From: SCTD01 sp036675425
GTDB taxonomy: Bacteria; Actinomycetota; Actinomycetes; Mycobacteriales; SCTD01
Assembly: GCA_036675425.1 (NCBI GenBank)
Contig: JAKFFB010000209.1
Coordinates: 1-29,206, forward strand
Reading direction: 5' to 3'
DNA length: 29,206 nucleotides
Positions 1-6,087 of this stretch are shown here, in pieces. The position numbers and the translations under genes are program-made. The stretch's first letter is position 1, and every line of letters begins with the position of its first letter. Under the pieces are notes generated by a model, which was given only the letters and a program-made list of their open reading frames with translations, did no database searches and was not told the origin of the DNA.

Positions 1-368
1 GGCTGGGCGTCGTCGAGCCGCCGGCCGGTCGGGGCGGCCAGGCGCTGGGCCAGGCGGCGCACCGCGAGGTCGTCGGCGAAGCGCACCGGCGCCCGCGCGA
101 GGCCGGCGCCGCGGTCGACCCAGACCTCGTCCGGTGCGTTGACGAGCACGTCGGTCACCGCGGGGTCGCGCAGAAGCGGCTCCAGCGGCCCCGCGCCGGC
201 GATCTCGCCCTGGAGCAGGCGCAGCACCGGCAGCAGCTCGGCGTCGCCGCGCAGGGCCCCGCCCTCCTCCCGCAGCGCCGCGGCGACGGCCGCGGGCGTC
301 ACCGGGGCGCCCGCGGTGACGAGCCGGCGGCGGATGCGCTCGACGAGCTCGGCGTCGAGCACGGTCAC
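1..368 (-). CDS. TadA/CpaF-type secretion ATPase, N-terminal part (runs off the window)
   Basis: About 122 N-terminal residues are visible; the Walker ATPase core lies beyond base 1. The visible part has the regulatory N-domain of CpaF/TadA ATPases, with a stretch reading LEPLLRDPAVTDVLVNAPDE that matches the 'LGPLEPLLADPDVTDVLVNG' region typical of this family. These hexameric ATPases power assembly of Flp/Tad pili or related type II-like secretion at the inner face of the membrane. The GTG start at 368-366 overlaps the stop of ssd as GTGA, so the two are translationally coupled. Gene order ssd-then-ATPase matches M. tuberculosis Rv3660c-Rv3659c. Family assignment is confident; the actual pilus genes would lie beyond the window and cannot be checked. 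Confidence 0.88.
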   Translation of the reverse strand, partial: MTVLDAELVERIRRRLVTAGAPVTPAAVAAALREEGGALRGDAELLPVLRLLQGEIAGAGPLEPLLRDPAVTDVLVNAPDEVWVDRGAGLARAPVRFADDLAVRRLAQRLAAPTGRRLDDAQ

Positions 369-1432
369 GCCGCCCGCCGGAGCTCGGGCAGCAGGTCGGC
401 GAGCAGCCGGTTGCAGGCGCCGGCGAGCGGCCCTCGGTCGCGTTGACCGGGAGCGCTGCCGTGCTCGAGCGCCAGGTCGACGTGCGGCTCGGGCCGCATC
501 TCCGCCACCAGCGGCAGGCCCAGCGCGCTGGCGACCGCCTCCCCCGCCAGTCCGGTCGGCGACGGCCCGCGGGTCACGACGCGCAGATCGGCGCAGAGGC
601 TGCCGAGGGCGCCCACCACCCGGGACGCCGCGGCCGCGGCCCGCACCTCCGCCGGGACGACGAGCACGGTCGTGGTGGCCTGCACGAGCACGGCGCGGCT
701 CACCTCGTCGAGGGACCGGGGCAGGTCGACGACGACGAGCTCGTGCGAGCGGCGACCGGCGTCGAGGACCGCGGACATCGCGTCGAGCGGAGCGGTCGCG
801 AACGCCCCGCGGTCCCAGGACAGCACCGACAGCCCGGACATCCGCGGCAGCGCCTCGGAGAGCGCCGCGGACGGCACCCGGCCGCGGGTCGCCACCAGCT
901 TCGGCCAGCGCAGGCCGGGGTCCTGCTCACCGCCGAAGACCAGGTCGATGCCCCCGCCGAGCGGGTCGCCGTCGACGAGCAGGGCGAGCCGGCCGGCACG
1001 CGTCGCCGTCACCGCCAGCGCGCACGCGAAGGTCGTCGCCCCGGCACCGCCGCGCCCGCCCAGCACCGCCACCAGCGCGCCCTGCTCCCGACCGCCCTCC
1101 GCCGCGTCGGCGAAGCGGTCGGCCAGCCACCGCTCGGCATCGGGCAGGAAGACGACCTGCTCGCCGCCGACGCGCACGGCCGCCTCCCAGATGCCGGCGT
1201 CGTCGAGGTCCTGGCCGAGCACGACGACGGACGTACGACGCGGCAGTCGCAGCCGCGCCACCCCGGGCACGGCGTCGACCCCGACGACCACGAACGGCGC
1301 GGTCGCCCACGAGCGGCGGGCCGCACCGGGATCCGCGGCGACCTCCAGCTCGACGCCCACCGTGGCGGCCAGCCGGAGCAGGTCGTCGAGGACGTCGGGG
1401 TCGGCGGTGACGACCAGGGGGCGAGCGGGCAT
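365..1432 (-). CDS. ssd: Septum site-determining protein Ssd (CpaE/MinD-like ATPase with pseudo-receiver)
   Basis: 355 residues. Residues 1-110 form a CheY-like alpha/beta domain without an obvious phospho-acceptor. Residues 118-330 form a ParA/MinD-type P-loop domain: deviant Walker-A-like GGRGGAGATT at 125-134 followed by the A' motif LLVDGDPLGGGIDL near 151-164. The loop has Ala where the Walker lysines of MinD (KGGxGKT) would be. The ATG start at 1432 has a GGAGG six bases upstream. The family (Rv3660c, CpaE-like) acts at the membrane in septum placement and dormancy responses in mycobacteria, or as the TadZ/CpaE localisation factor of Tad pili; its overlap with a tadA-type gene supports the second role too. 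The neighbouring 6C RNA and HAD gene give the same context as in mycobacteria. Product call is firm; exact role is inference. Confidence 0.85.
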   Translation of the reverse strand: MPARPLVVTADPDVLDDLLRLAATVGVELEVAADPGAARRSWATAPFVVVGVDAVPGVARLRLPRRTSVVVLGQDLDDAGIWEAAVRVGGEQVVFLPDAERWLADRFADAAEGGREQGALVAVLGGRGGAGATTFACALAVTATRAGRLALLVDGDPLGGGIDLVFGGEQDPGLRWPKLVATRGRVPSAALSEALPRMSGLSVLSWDRGAFATAPLDAMSAVLDAGRRSHELVVVDLPRSLDEVSRAVLVQATTTVLVVPAEVRAAAAASRVVGALGSLCADLRVVTRGPSPTGLAGEAVASALGLPLVAEMRPEPHVDLALEHGSAPGQRDRGPLAGACNRLLADLLPELRRAA

Positions 1433-1565
1433 CGGCGGCCTCCGCGGACGGCGCCGACCGGATGCGGCGCGAGGAGGCCACCTCAGCCCCGGCGGCGGCT
1501 GCCCGGCAGGCCCCGCGGCCGGACTGTGGACGACACGCCCGGCGCGTCGTACGCCCCCGAACACG

Positions 1566-1655
1566 CGGACGACCCCCGCCGGGGGGGTGGCGGGGGTCGT
1601 CTCGCTGGATCCGACTCCGGGGGGGTTGAGCCGGACCCGTCCTAGGACCACTGCG
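1566..1655 (-). ncRNA. 6C-type small RNA (two C-loop hairpins)
   Basis: On the minus strand two consecutive hairpins present C-rich loops, the hallmark of the actinobacterial 6C family. The first has arms at 1628-1637 and 1607-1617 (one bulged U, one G-U pair) and loop AACCCCCCCG with seven C. The second has perfect 13-bp arms at 1589-1601 and 1568-1580 and loop ACCCCCCC, again seven C. The 5' and 3' ends are approximate. In M. tuberculosis the 6C RNA (B11, ncRv13660c) lies in the same place, between ssd and the HAD gene, on the ssd strand. The family is thought to pair with G-rich translation starts through the C loops. I could not identify a promoter with confidence. Confidence 0.82.
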
Positions 1656-1723
1656 TACGCGGTCGCCGGGTGGTGTCCCCCACCGCCGAGAGGACAAAAC
1701 CCCGTCGTCGACATTCCTCCGCC

Positions 1724-1729
1724 TACCCT
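1724..1729 (+). promoter_or_regulatory. -10 element of a leaderless promoter for the HAD gene
   Basis: TACCCT fits the actinobacterial TANNNT -10 pattern and ends six bases before the GTG at 1736, so transcription should start at or next to the start codon. No good -35 is seen, and there is no Shine-Dalgarno, which fits leaderless translation. Predicted from spacing only. Confidence 0.5.
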
Positions 1730-1735
1730 GGGCCG

Positions 1736-2533
1736 GTGAGCGCCAGAGCCCGGGCCGCGGCCTTCTTCGACCTCGACAAGACCGTCATCGCCAAGAGCAG
1801 CACCCTCGCCTTCAGCCGGCCCTTCTACAAGGGCGGGTTGGTCAACCGGCGCGCTGTCCTCAAGAGCTCCTTCGCGCAGTTCGTCTACCTGCTGCAGGGC
1901 GCGGACGAGGACTCGATGGACAAGATGCGCGACTACCTCAAGATGCTCTGCGCGGGCTGGCCGGTGGAGACGGTGAACGCCATCGTGGCCGAGACCCTGC
2001 ACGAGCTCATCGACCCGATGGTCTACGCCGAGGCGGTCGCGCTGTTCGACGAGCACCACGCCGCCGGCCGCGACGTCGTGCTGGTGAGCAGCAGCGGCGA
2101 GGAGGTCGTCGGACCGATCGGCGAGATGCTCGGCGTCGACCACGTCATCGCGACGCGGATGGTGGTGGAGGACGGCAGGTACACCGGCGAGATCGAGTTC
2201 TACGCCTACGGCGAGAACAAGGCCGTCGCGATCCGCGAGATGGCCGAGAGCCGCGGCTACGACCTCGCCCAGTCCTGGGCCTACAGCGACTCCTTCACCG
2301 ACCGGCCGATGCTCGAGGCGGTCGGCAACCCGGTCGCCGTGAACCCCGACAAGGCGCTGCGCCGGCACGCCGCCGAGCAGGGCTGGCGGCTGCGCGAGTT
2401 CCGCCGTCCGGTGCGCGTCCGCAGCCGCATCCCCAGCCTGCCGCAGCCACCCGGACCGCCGGTGGCGTACGCCGGCGTCGCCATGGCAGCGGGCGCCGTG
2501 GGGCTCGCCTGGTGGGCGGGCAAGCGCAGGTAG
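1736..2533 (+). CDS. HAD-IB family hydrolase (SerB-like phosphatase)
   Basis: 265 residues. HAD motif I is FFDLDKT with nucleophile D12 and acid/base D14; motif II is the serine of VLVSSSGEE near 120; a lysine (GENKAVAIRE) supplies motif III; motif IV is AYSDSFTDRPML near 180. The subfamily (HAD-IB, SerB/CicA-like) removes phosphate from small molecules or phospholipid precursors; the substrate here is unknown. A hydrophobic segment close to the C-terminus (about 240-258, AYAGVAMAAGAVGLAWW) followed by a KRR end suggests a tail anchor in the membrane. Equivalent of Rv3661. The start at GTG 1736 is chosen over an in-frame ATG at 1670 because the 22 extra residues are non-conserved in character and a -10 box sits at leaderless spacing. 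It lies divergent from 6C/ssd and upstream of the 6S-like RNA candidate. Confidence 0.87.
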   Translation: MSARARAAAFFDLDKTVIAKSSTLAFSRPFYKGGLVNRRAVLKSSFAQFVYLLQGADEDSMDKMRDYLKMLCAGWPVETVNAIVAETLHELIDPMVYAEAVALFDEHHAAGRDVVLVSSSGEEVVGPIGEMLGVDHVIATRMVVEDGRYTGEIEFYAYGENKAVAIREMAESRGYDLAQSWAYSDSFTDRPMLEAVGNPVAVNPDKALRRHAAEQGWRLREFRRPVRVRSRIPSLPQPPGPPVAYAGVAMAAGAVGLAWWAGKRR

Positions 2534-2573
2534 CCGTCACGAAACCGCCTGAGAAGCAAGTGCCTTCTGGGTA

Positions 2574-2602
2574 TTGCCTGATCCCGGAACCGGGCGTACA
2601 AA
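2574..2602 (+). promoter_or_regulatory. Promoter for the intergenic RNA candidate
   Basis: TTGCCT (2574-2579) and TACAAA (2597-2602) are separated by exactly 17 bases, the optimum for a primary sigma factor. An A at 2609, seven bases downstream of the -10, is the expected start. The segment is visibly less GC-rich than its surroundings. Nothing downstream on this strand looks translated. Confidence 0.5.
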
Positions 2603-2608
2603 GGTTCC

Positions 2609-2850
2609 ACGGACCACCGCCAGCGGGCAGACGATGTTCTCCTCGACGGCGGTCCGTGCGCAGGAGCCAGGCACCCACGTGCGACCAGCCGCGAGAGGCA
2701 CGTCGAGCAGTCCCATTTCGTTCACCCGAAAGGACGCGAAGGCCCCGCAGGGGGCACAACCGGGAACCGCTTGACGGACAACGTGCACGCTTTGATCACC
2801 TGACCCCTACGCATGGCGACGGCGGCCCCCTTCGGAGGGCCGCCGTTCCG
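2609..2850 (+). ncRNA. Ms1/MTS2823/scr3559-type 6S-like RNA candidate
   Basis: The ~320-nt gap between the HAD gene and the Fic-like gene holds no credible coding sequence but has a promoter-like element at its start and a strong intrinsic-type terminator at its end, giving a transcript of roughly 240 nt. In M. tuberculosis the corresponding gap (Rv3661/Rv3662c) encodes MTS2823, the Ms1 homologue; Streptomyces has the 6S-like scr3559 RNA in a related context. Ms1 binds core RNA polymerase in stationary phase. At its 5' end, bases 2609-2621 can pair imperfectly with 2650-2662 (ACGGACC with GGTCCGT, extended across mismatches). I infer identity from position, size, promoter and terminator; I could not align it to the family. 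Confidence 0.62.
2819..2846. terminator. UUCG-capped terminator hairpin between convergent units
   Basis: Ten-base arms ACGGCGGCCC and GGGCCGCCGT enclose one C-A mismatch and a C(UUCG)G tetraloop, an exceptionally stable cap. It is followed on the plus strand by TCCGTCGTCT rather than a U-tract, as is common in actinobacteria. It should end the intergenic RNA and, read the other way, the Fic-like gene whose stop is at 2855. Confidence 0.75.
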
Positions 2851-2854
2851 TCGT

Positions 2855-3706
2855 CTACGGGGTCTGACCGCGCTTGATGGCCTCGCAGACGGCGAGCCCC
2901 TCGCGGGCGCCGAGCGCGACGGCGCGCGCGCAGTGCACCACCCAGGTCGCCACGCCGTCCGGCCCGCCGCCGATGTACGCCCTCAGCGCCTCGGGGTAGT
3001 CGTGGTGCAGCTCGGCGTGCCCGACCTCGGGCGCCGACACAGCCTTGGGATCGAGGCCCCGGTCGACCAGCACGAGCCGGGCAGCCGCCCGCGCGACCAG
3101 GCCGTCGGCGCTGCCGAACGGCCGCAGCGCCATCAGCTCGCCGTGCACGACGGCGGCGACGACGACGGCCGGCGCCGAGGTGCCCGCCGTCAGCACCCGG
3201 GCCAGCCCGTCGAGCCGCGCCGCGACCTCCACCGGCTCGGGGGCGGGCCCCAGCCCCTGCGGGTCGTCGTACGCCATCCCCTGCGACCGCGGCCGACCCA
3301 GCGCGTCGGGGTCGTCGACCAGCTCGGACGCCGCCAGGACGTGCAACCTGGCGAGCGCCTGGCGCGGCGAGTGCCGCCAGGGCACGAGCAGCTGGCCGAG
3401 GTCGGCGTGCAGCCGGACCGCGCCCTCGACCAGTCGCGCCCCGCGCTCGTCCTTGCTCGGCAGCGTCACCGTCCCGCCGGCCATCAGCTGGCCGCGCAGC
3501 CGCTCCAGCTCGATGCCGGCGCCCTCCAGCTCGGCCGACGCGCGCGCCCCGCGCAGCGCCGACTCGGCGGTCACCTCCGCCGACCCGCGGCGGAGCACGC
3601 GGTGGGAGAGCAGGGCGTCGATGGCGGTACGCGCCTCGGCCACGGCGTCGGGGACGCCGGGCAGGTCGAGCAGCGGGGCGAGCAGGTCGGAGGCGGCCGT
3701 CGTCAC
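2855..3706 (-). CDS. Fic-fold protein with degenerate active-site loop (Rv3662c-like)
   Basis: 283 residues from a GTG at 3706. Two features point to the Fic/DOC fold. An inhibitory-helix motif [S/T]-x3-E-[G/N] is present as S57-x3-E61-G62 (SAELEG), and RPFGSADGLVAR at 195-206 aligns with the Fic core HxFx[D/E]GNGRxxR. In the core the catalytic His is Arg195, the acidic residue is Ser199, Asn is Asp201 and the first Arg is Leu203; only Phe197, Gly202 and Arg206 are kept. AMP transfer by the usual mechanism therefore looks impossible. M. tuberculosis Rv3662c is the positional counterpart. It is divergent from lytS with about 43 bases between starts, and a weak TAGCGT box lies eight bases before its GTG. 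A GTG further upstream is possible. Function unknown; a binding or regulatory role is plausible but unproven. Confidence 0.6.
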   Translation of the reverse strand: MTTAASDLLAPLLDLPGVPDAVAEARTAIDALLSHRVLRRGSAEVTAESALRGARASAELEGAGIELERLRGQLMAGGTVTLPSKDERGARLVEGAVRLHADLGQLLVPWRHSPRQALARLHVLAASELVDDPDALGRPRSQGMAYDDPQGLGPAPEPVEVAARLDGLARVLTAGTSAPAVVVAAVVHGELMALRPFGSADGLVARAAARLVLVDRGLDPKAVSAPEVGHAELHHDYPEALRAYIGGGPDGVATWVVHCARAVALGAREGLAVCEAIKRGQTP

Positions 3707-3736
3707 GTCCGACCACGCTACGTGCCCCGCGACGCC

Positions 3737-3742
3737 TATCGT
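3737..3742 (+). promoter_or_regulatory. -10 element of a leaderless promoter for the LytS-type kinase
   Basis: TATCGT (TANNNT) ends seven bases before the ATG at 3750, which would place the transcription start on the start codon. There is no Shine-Dalgarno in front of this ATG. No clear -35 is visible. Confidence 0.5.
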
Positions 3743-3749
3743 CCGGCGC

Positions 3750-4955
3750 ATGAGGGACGGCCTGCTCGTCGCTGCAGCGCTCGCAGTCGCGGTCGTCCTG
3801 CCCGCCCTCGTCCTGTGGTGGGCGCTGCGCGGCCGGCGCACCTTCGGCACGGTCGAGCAGCGGGCGACGTACGCGGCGCTGCACGAGGCGAACCTGGCCG
3901 CCCCGCCGCTGCGCGAGGGGCTGAGCGCGGACTCGGCCGGGCGCAGCGCGAAGAACCTCCGGGTGCTGCTCGGCACCCCCGCCGTGGCGGTGACCGACAC
4001 GGTCGACCTGCTGGCCTGGGAGGGCGCAGGGCAGGTGCACGCGGCGACGGCGATGGCCGCCGCGCAGTCGGTGCTCGACTCAGGGCGCCCGGGGGTCGTC
4101 AGCGGTCTCGAGTGCGGCGACCCGGACTGCCCGGTGCGCTCGGTCGTGGTGGCACCGCTGGTCCTGGACGAGCGGGTGGTCGGGACGCTCGGGGCGTACG
4201 GCTCGGCGGCCAACCCGGCGCTGGTCACCGCCGTCGGCGAGGTCGCCCGCTGGGTCTCGGGGCAGCTCGAGCTGGCCGAGCTCGACGAGTCGCGGTCACG
4301 GCTGGCCGAGGCGCAGGTGCACGCGCTGCGCGCGCAGATCAGCCCGCACTTCATCTTCAACGCCCTGACCGCCATCGCGTCGTTCGTGCGGACCGACCCT
4401 GCGCGGGCACGCGAGCTGCTGCTCGACTTCGCCGACTTCACCCGCTACTCCAGCCGCACCCACGGCGAGTTCACGACGCTGGCCGAGGAGCTGAGGTCGA
4501 TCGACCGCTACCTGCTGCTGGAGAAGGCTCGCTTCGGCGACCGGCTCCAGGTGGTGCTGCGGATCGCACCTGAGGTCCTGCCGGTCGCGGTGCCGTACCT
4601 GTGCCTGCAGCCGCTGGTGGAGAACGCCGTGCAGCACGGCCTGGAGCAGGGACGCGGCAGCGGGACGGTCACCGTGGTCGCGGAGGACGACGGCGCGATG
4701 TGCCGCATCACCGTCGAGGACGACGGCGCCGGCAGCGACCCGGAGCGGGTGCGGGCCGCGCTGGCAGGTGACGCCCCCGAGGACGCGTCCCGCCACCGCT
4801 CGATCGGCCTCGGCAACGTCGACGCGAGGCTGCGCGCGGTCTACGGCGACGACCACGGCCTGGTGGTGGAGACCGCGGTCGGCGCCGGCACGAAGGTGAC
4901 GGTGCGGGTGCCGAAGTTCAGTCCTGGCACCCGGGCCGGGATCCGGGCGTCGTGA
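3750..4955 (+). CDS. LytS-type sensor histidine kinase (TM-GAF-His_kinase-HATPase)
   Basis: 401 residues. One N-terminal membrane helix (about 5-25) is followed by a GAF-like domain (about 70-165), the PF06580-type phosphoacceptor domain with H200 in QISPHFIFNAL, and an HATPase with N-box PLVENAVQHG (288-297) and a glycine-rich IGLGNVDARL near 352. It differs from classical LytS, BtsS or YpdA, which have five or six membrane helices. The GAF part contains a C122-x4-C127 pair (ECGDPDCP) that might bind metal or sense redox. The gene overlaps the LytTR regulator by GTGA, so they are a cognate pair, and transporter genes follow in the same unit; a small carboxylate is the likely signal, by context only. 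The ATG at 3750 is chosen for the -10 box at leaderless spacing. Confidence 0.88.
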   Translation: MRDGLLVAAALAVAVVLPALVLWWALRGRRTFGTVEQRATYAALHEANLAAPPLREGLSADSAGRSAKNLRVLLGTPAVAVTDTVDLLAWEGAGQVHAATAMAAAQSVLDSGRPGVVSGLECGDPDCPVRSVVVAPLVLDERVVGTLGAYGSAANPALVTAVGEVARWVSGQLELAELDESRSRLAEAQVHALRAQISPHFIFNALTAIASFVRTDPARARELLLDFADFTRYSSRTHGEFTTLAEELRSIDRYLLLEKARFGDRLQVVLRIAPEVLPVAVPYLCLQPLVENAVQHGLEQGRGSGTVTVVAEDDGAMCRITVEDDGAGSDPERVRAALAGDAPEDASRHRSIGLGNVDARLRAVYGDDHGLVVETAVGAGTKVTVRVPKFSPGTRAGIRAS

Positions 4956-5710
4956 GCGCGCCCCCCCTGCGGCTGCTCGCCGTCGACGACGAGCCGCCCG
5001 CCCTCGACGAGCTGGTCTACCTGCTGCGGGCCGACCCTCGCGTCGGCGAGGTGCTCGCCGCCGGTGACGCGCTGACCGCGTTGAAGGTGCTGGAGGGCGA
5101 ACAGGTCGACGGCGTCTTCCTCGACATCCGGATGCCCGGCCTGACCGGGCTCGAGCTCGCCGGGGTGCTCGGCCGGTTCGCCGCTCCTCCGCCGGTCGTC
5201 TTCGTCACGGCGTACGAGGACGCCGCCGTCGACGCGTTCTCGCTCCGGGCGGTGGACTACCTGCTCAAGCCGGTCCGCGAGGCACGGCTGGCCGAGGCGG
5301 TCGGGAGGGTGCTGGAGGCGCGGGCGACCGCGGAGGCGCCGGAGCCCGCCCCCGACACGATCGCCGTCGAGCTCGGCGGAGTCACCCGCTTCCTGCAGGT
5401 CGCCGATGTGCGCTACGTCGAGGCGCAGGGCGACTACGCGCGGCTGCACACCGCGACCGGCAGCCACCTCGTTCGCGTACCACTGGCGACGCTCGAGGAG
5501 CGCTGGCAGTCAGCCGGTTTCGTGCGAGTGCACCGGTCCTACCTCGTCGCGACCGGCTCCGTCAGCGAGCTGCGCGTGGAGCCCGGCGGCGGGCACAGCG
5601 TGCGCGTCGGCAGCGGGGCCGACGCGGTGCTGCTGCCGGTGAGCCGGCGTCACAGCCGCGACCTCAAGGACCGCATGGTGCGCCGCGCCCGGCGCGAGGC
5701 GGACGGATGA
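4952..5710 (+). CDS. LytTR-family response regulator
   Basis: 252 residues. The receiver domain (5-120) has acidic pocket D12/D13, phospho-acceptor D58 in FLDIRMPG, T86 and K106. The LytTR DNA-binding domain occupies about 135-240, with the typical segments DVRYVEAQGDYARLHT and FVRVHRSYLV. LytTR proteins bind as dimers to direct repeats upstream of target promoters. The gene begins at a GTG overlapping the kinase stop and ends in an ATGA overlap with the next gene, so kinase, regulator and transporter genes form one translationally coupled unit. Its likely targets are the SSS transporter genes immediately downstream, as BtsR controls btsT in E. coli; that is inference. Confidence 0.93.
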   Translation: MSAPPLRLLAVDDEPPALDELVYLLRADPRVGEVLAAGDALTALKVLEGEQVDGVFLDIRMPGLTGLELAGVLGRFAAPPPVVFVTAYEDAAVDAFSLRAVDYLLKPVREARLAEAVGRVLEARATAEAPEPAPDTIAVELGGVTRFLQVADVRYVEAQGDYARLHTATGSHLVRVPLATLEERWQSAGFVRVHRSYLVATGSVSELRVEPGGGHSVRVGSGADAVLLPVSRRHSRDLKDRMVRRARREADG

Positions 5711-6087
5711 CGGACGAGCCCCCGCCGAAGCGGGTCGTCGTCACCAGCCCGCGCACCGCGGCCGCGCGACGGCCGCCGGGACGTTCGGCGCTGCAGGCCC
5801 TCGACGAGCAGGACCGGGTCGGGGAGCTGCTGGTCCGCTCGCTCGTCCGCGCGCAGCTGCTGCTGGCGCTGAAGCTGCTGACGGTGCTGGCCGTGCTGAT
5901 CGGCGGGCTGCCGCTGATGTTCGCGCTGGCCCCCGGCACCCGGGACGTCGTCGTGCTCGGCCTGCCCCTGCCGTGGCTGGTGCTCGGCGTGCTGGTCTAC
6001 CCGGCGCTCGTCCTCGGCGGGCTGGTGCACCTGCGGCTGGCGGAGCGACACGAGCGCGACTTCACCGACCTGGTCGAGCGCTCGTGA
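5707..6087 (+). CDS. Small two-helix membrane protein of the symporter unit
   Basis: 126 residues with a basic, proline-rich N-terminus (about 1-35), a hydrophilic helix (QALDEQDRVGELLVRSLVRAQLLLA) and two membrane helices (about 53-78 and 88-108). It ends HERDFTDLVERS. The layout resembles the DUF485-type small partners of SSS symporters, although I do not see the full DUF485 signature. The ATGA overlap upstream and GTGA overlap downstream imply near-equal translation with the following symporter, so it may be an accessory subunit. No catalytic residues are evident. Confidence 0.75.
   Translation: MTDEPPPKRVVVTSPRTAAARRPPGRSALQALDEQDRVGELLVRSLVRAQLLLALKLLTVLAVLIGGLPLMFALAPGTRDVVVLGLPLPWLVLGVLVYPALVLGGLVHLRLAERHERDFTDLVERS

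Noticed and set aside
139..1739. Long plus-strand open frames opposite tadA and ssd
   Set aside because: They are arginine/alanine/proline-rich shadows of the minus-strand genes; the minus frames carry recognisable motifs.
2512..2877. Short open frames in the HAD/Fic-like intergenic gap
   Set aside because: No ribosome site, no domain, low-complexity composition; the gap is better explained as a structured RNA with its own promoter and terminator.
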